From positions 1 to 5,254 of the forward strand of contig JAGMEL010000429.1 of assembly GCA_023128195.1 (NCBI GenBank): a stretch of DNA of 5,254 bases. The letters run 5' to 3'. The notes under the pieces are model-generated. The model saw only the letters and a list, made by a program, of their open reading frames with translations, had not been told where the DNA came from and made no database searches. The stretch comes from Caldifarciminota bacterium. Lineage in GTDB: Bacteria > Hydrothermota > Tepidihabitantia > SM23-42. The position numbers and the translations under genes were made by a program. This document shows positions 3,695-5,254 of this stretch, piece after piece. Numbering within the stretch: position 1 is the first letter of the stretch; the number at the start of each line of letters is the position of its first letter.

Positions 3695-5254
3695 TCATTC
3701 ATTTTTACCTGTTATTACTTTTTTTAATACCTCACTCAATTCTTTAATTCTATATGGTTTGGCGATAACACCACAAAAACCATATTTTTTATAATCAGCC
3801 ATTATTGGATCATTAGAATAACCACTCGAAACAACAGCTTTAACACCGGAATCTATCTTCAGCAATTTCTTAATAGTTTCTTTGCCACCCATACTGCCCG
3901 GAATTGTTAAATCCATAATAACAACATCAAAGGGTCTTCCATTGTCTCTTTCTTTTTTATAAAGCTCAATCGCCTCAACTCCATCCTTTACTGTCATAAC
4001 CTCGTAACCGCAATGGCTAAGCATCTGAGCCACAAGCTCCCTGATAGATTCTTCATCATCCATAACCAGAACCCTTCCTTTGCCAAAAAGAATTCTCTCC
4101 TTAGAATACCCCTGCTCAGATATTTTTTTCTTGGTAGCAGGAACGTAAATTGAAAAAGTTGTGCCGACCCCTAATTGAGATTCCACAGTAATACATCCAC
4201 CATGCTTCTTAACAATGGAGTATGACGTTGCGAGACCCAGACCGCTCCCTTTCTTCTTGGTGGTGAAAAACGGGTCAAATATTTTTGGAAGATGTTCTTC
4301 AGATATGCCAGTCCCATGGTCTTCAATCGATATCTTAACATATTTACCATGCTTTAAAGGTAGACTATCTTCTGCTGCAGCAGTAACATTTTCAGCGAAT
4401 AACTCAATTATTCCGCCTTTGGGCATAGCTTGATCTGCATTAATAATCAAATTGCTCATGACCTGACTCACTTGCCCTTCATCAACTTTAACTGACCAGA
4501 GATTGTCAGGACTTGAGAATTTAACTCTGACATTAGACCCCCGGAGTGCGAAATTTGCTGATTCTCTCAGTAATTCAGAAACAGAAACAACTTTTTTAAC
4601 CGGTACTCCACCTTTAGAAAAAGTCAGCAATTGTTGTGTCAAATTCTTTGCCTGCAGTGTAGCTTTTTCTGCTTTTGTCAATCTCTCGGTAATCTTATTA
4701 TCTTGATCTAAACCCATTTTTGCGATCTCAATATTTCCCAAAATAGCGGTCAAAATGTTATTAAAATCATGGGCAATACCGCCCGCAAGAAAACCAACCG
4801 ATTCAAGTTTCTGAGCTTTTAGAAGTTCCTCTTCCATCATCCTGCGTTCAGTAATATCGAGAGTGTATTCAATCATTTGAACAACATTTCCATCATTATC
4901 AAAAATAGGATAACCATGAACATCATAGTACCTTGGATGATTATTTTTGTCATAATGAACATGCTCTACTGTAACAGTCTTCTTAGCTCTCTTTATTTCT
5001 TCTATAGGGCAGGGCTGTTGTACAGAATTACATGGTTTGTTGTATTTATGGATAAGTTCATAACATTTTAAATTTTTTGGTAAGTCGCCTTTATAAGCAA
5101 CAGCATTCGCCATTTTAATGGTGTAATTATTAACGTCAATAACATAAAAAGGATGGGCTAAGGAATCTAATATGTTGTTCATAAATACGTTTTGCTTTAT
5201 GATCTGATCCTCCACCCGTTTTTGATCTGTGATATCCGTTACAATGTGTACAGC
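3695..5254 (-). CDS. PAS-containing hybrid sensor histidine kinase, 5' end missing
   Basis: The C-terminal 519 residues of a two-component hybrid kinase (numbered from the first codon, 5254-5252). Residues 1-18, AVHIVTDITDQKRVEDQI, are the end of one PAS domain. A second PAS follows at about 25-135, ending EYTLDITERRMMEEEL. It contains a cysteine cluster (C64, C75, C82-P83) like PAS domains that have CY...PC...CP. HisKA: LESVGFLAGGIAHDFNNIL with phospho-acceptor H162. HATPase_c: N-box N268/N272, D312-x-G (DHGTG), G2 loop GSGLGL (336-341). A REC receiver at about 393-515 has acidic pair D399-D400, phospho-acceptor D448, S476/S477 and K499. All key residues are present, so it should autophosphorylate and pass phosphate to its own receiver. 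No membrane segment is visible; the sensor input lies upstream. A GTG at 5215 is not the start because the PAS end reads through it. No output partner gene is present here. Confidence 0.92.
   Translation of the reverse strand, partial: AVHIVTDITDQKRVEDQIIKQNVFMNNILDSLAHPFYVIDVNNYTIKMANAVAYKGDLPKNLKCYELIHKYNKPCNSVQQPCPIEEIKRAKKTVTVEHVHYDKNNHPRYYDVHGYPIFDNDGNVVQMIEYTLDITERRMMEEELLKAQKLESVGFLAGGIAHDFNNILTAILGNIEIAKMGLDQDNKITERLTKAEKATLQAKNLTQQLLTFSKGGVPVKKVVSVSELLRESANFALRGSNVRVKFSSPDNLWSVKVDEGQVSQVMSNLIINADQAMPKGGIIELFAENVTAAAEDSLPLKHGKYVKISIEDHGTGISEEHLPKIFDPFFTTKKKGSGLGLATSYSIVKKHGGCITVESQLGVGTTFSIYVPATKKKISEQGYSKERILFGKGRVLVMDDEESIRELVAQMLSHCGYEVMTVKDGVEAIELYKKERDNGRPFDVVIMDLTIPGSMGGKETIKKLLKIDSGVKAVVSSGYSNDPIMADYKKYGFCGVIAKPYRIKELSEVLKKVITGKNE

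Noticed and set aside
5230..5242. GTTACAATG resembling an operator half-site
   Set aside because: It lies inside the kinase coding sequence, lacks the inverted partner and is most likely chance.

Overview
The window is AT-rich bacterial DNA. It carries four genes on the minus strand (two of them an overlapping pair), one short gene on the plus strand, and the first codon of a further minus-strand gene at the left edge. Shine-Dalgarno sites and near-consensus TTGACA / TATAAT promoters are easy to read, so this is a bacterium with a sigma-70-type housekeeping factor. The gene families (PAS hybrid histidine kinase, long nitroreductase, winged-helix MNT plus HEPN pair) and the density of intergenic palindromic repeats fit an uncultured environmental Gram-negative-type lineage. 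The phylum cannot be fixed from this sequence alone; Omnitrophota-like or deltaproteobacterial groups are only a guess.

Layout, left to right. Positions 1-100 hold the start codon, ribosome site, leader and promoter of a minus-strand gene that leaves the window. Positions 173-317 and 815-901 are two copies of a degenerate 'TGAAGACA' repeat block. Between them lies a compact plus-strand unit: a perfect-consensus promoter (405-433), a ribosome site (443-448) and a TTG-started gene (453-788) for a small exported protein of unknown function. A start at 405 would lie inside the promoter itself, so the shorter start is chosen. Positions 950-1991 encode a minus-strand pair, a winged-helix minimal nucleotidyltransferase (MNT) and an overlapping HEPN protein, with the architecture of a toxin-antitoxin module. 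Its promoter is covered by two back-to-back 22-bp inverted-repeat operators (1996-2039), which suggests autoregulation.

Positions 2046-2469 are intergenic and rich in repeats: three CGTAGATTA units, short hairpins, and a 33-34 bp three-copy tandem repeat next to a perfect 19-bp palindrome. Positions 2470-3396 encode a nitroreductase-family flavoprotein with an unexplained C-terminal extension of about 100 residues. Between it and the next gene is a 200-bp nested inverted-repeat element (3459-3658), MITE-like and TA-flanked, whose left end supplies the -35 box of the nitroreductase promoter. Positions 3695-5254 hold the 3' part of a PAS-PAS-HisKA-HATPase-REC hybrid histidine kinase. It runs off the right edge: the apparent GTG start at 5215 is internal.

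The candidates most worth following are the MNT-HEPN pair with its tandem operators, the repeat-flanked promoter-plus-exported-protein cassette, and the nested element that has become part of a promoter. No tRNA, rRNA, CRISPR array, transposase gene or convincing intrinsic terminator was seen.
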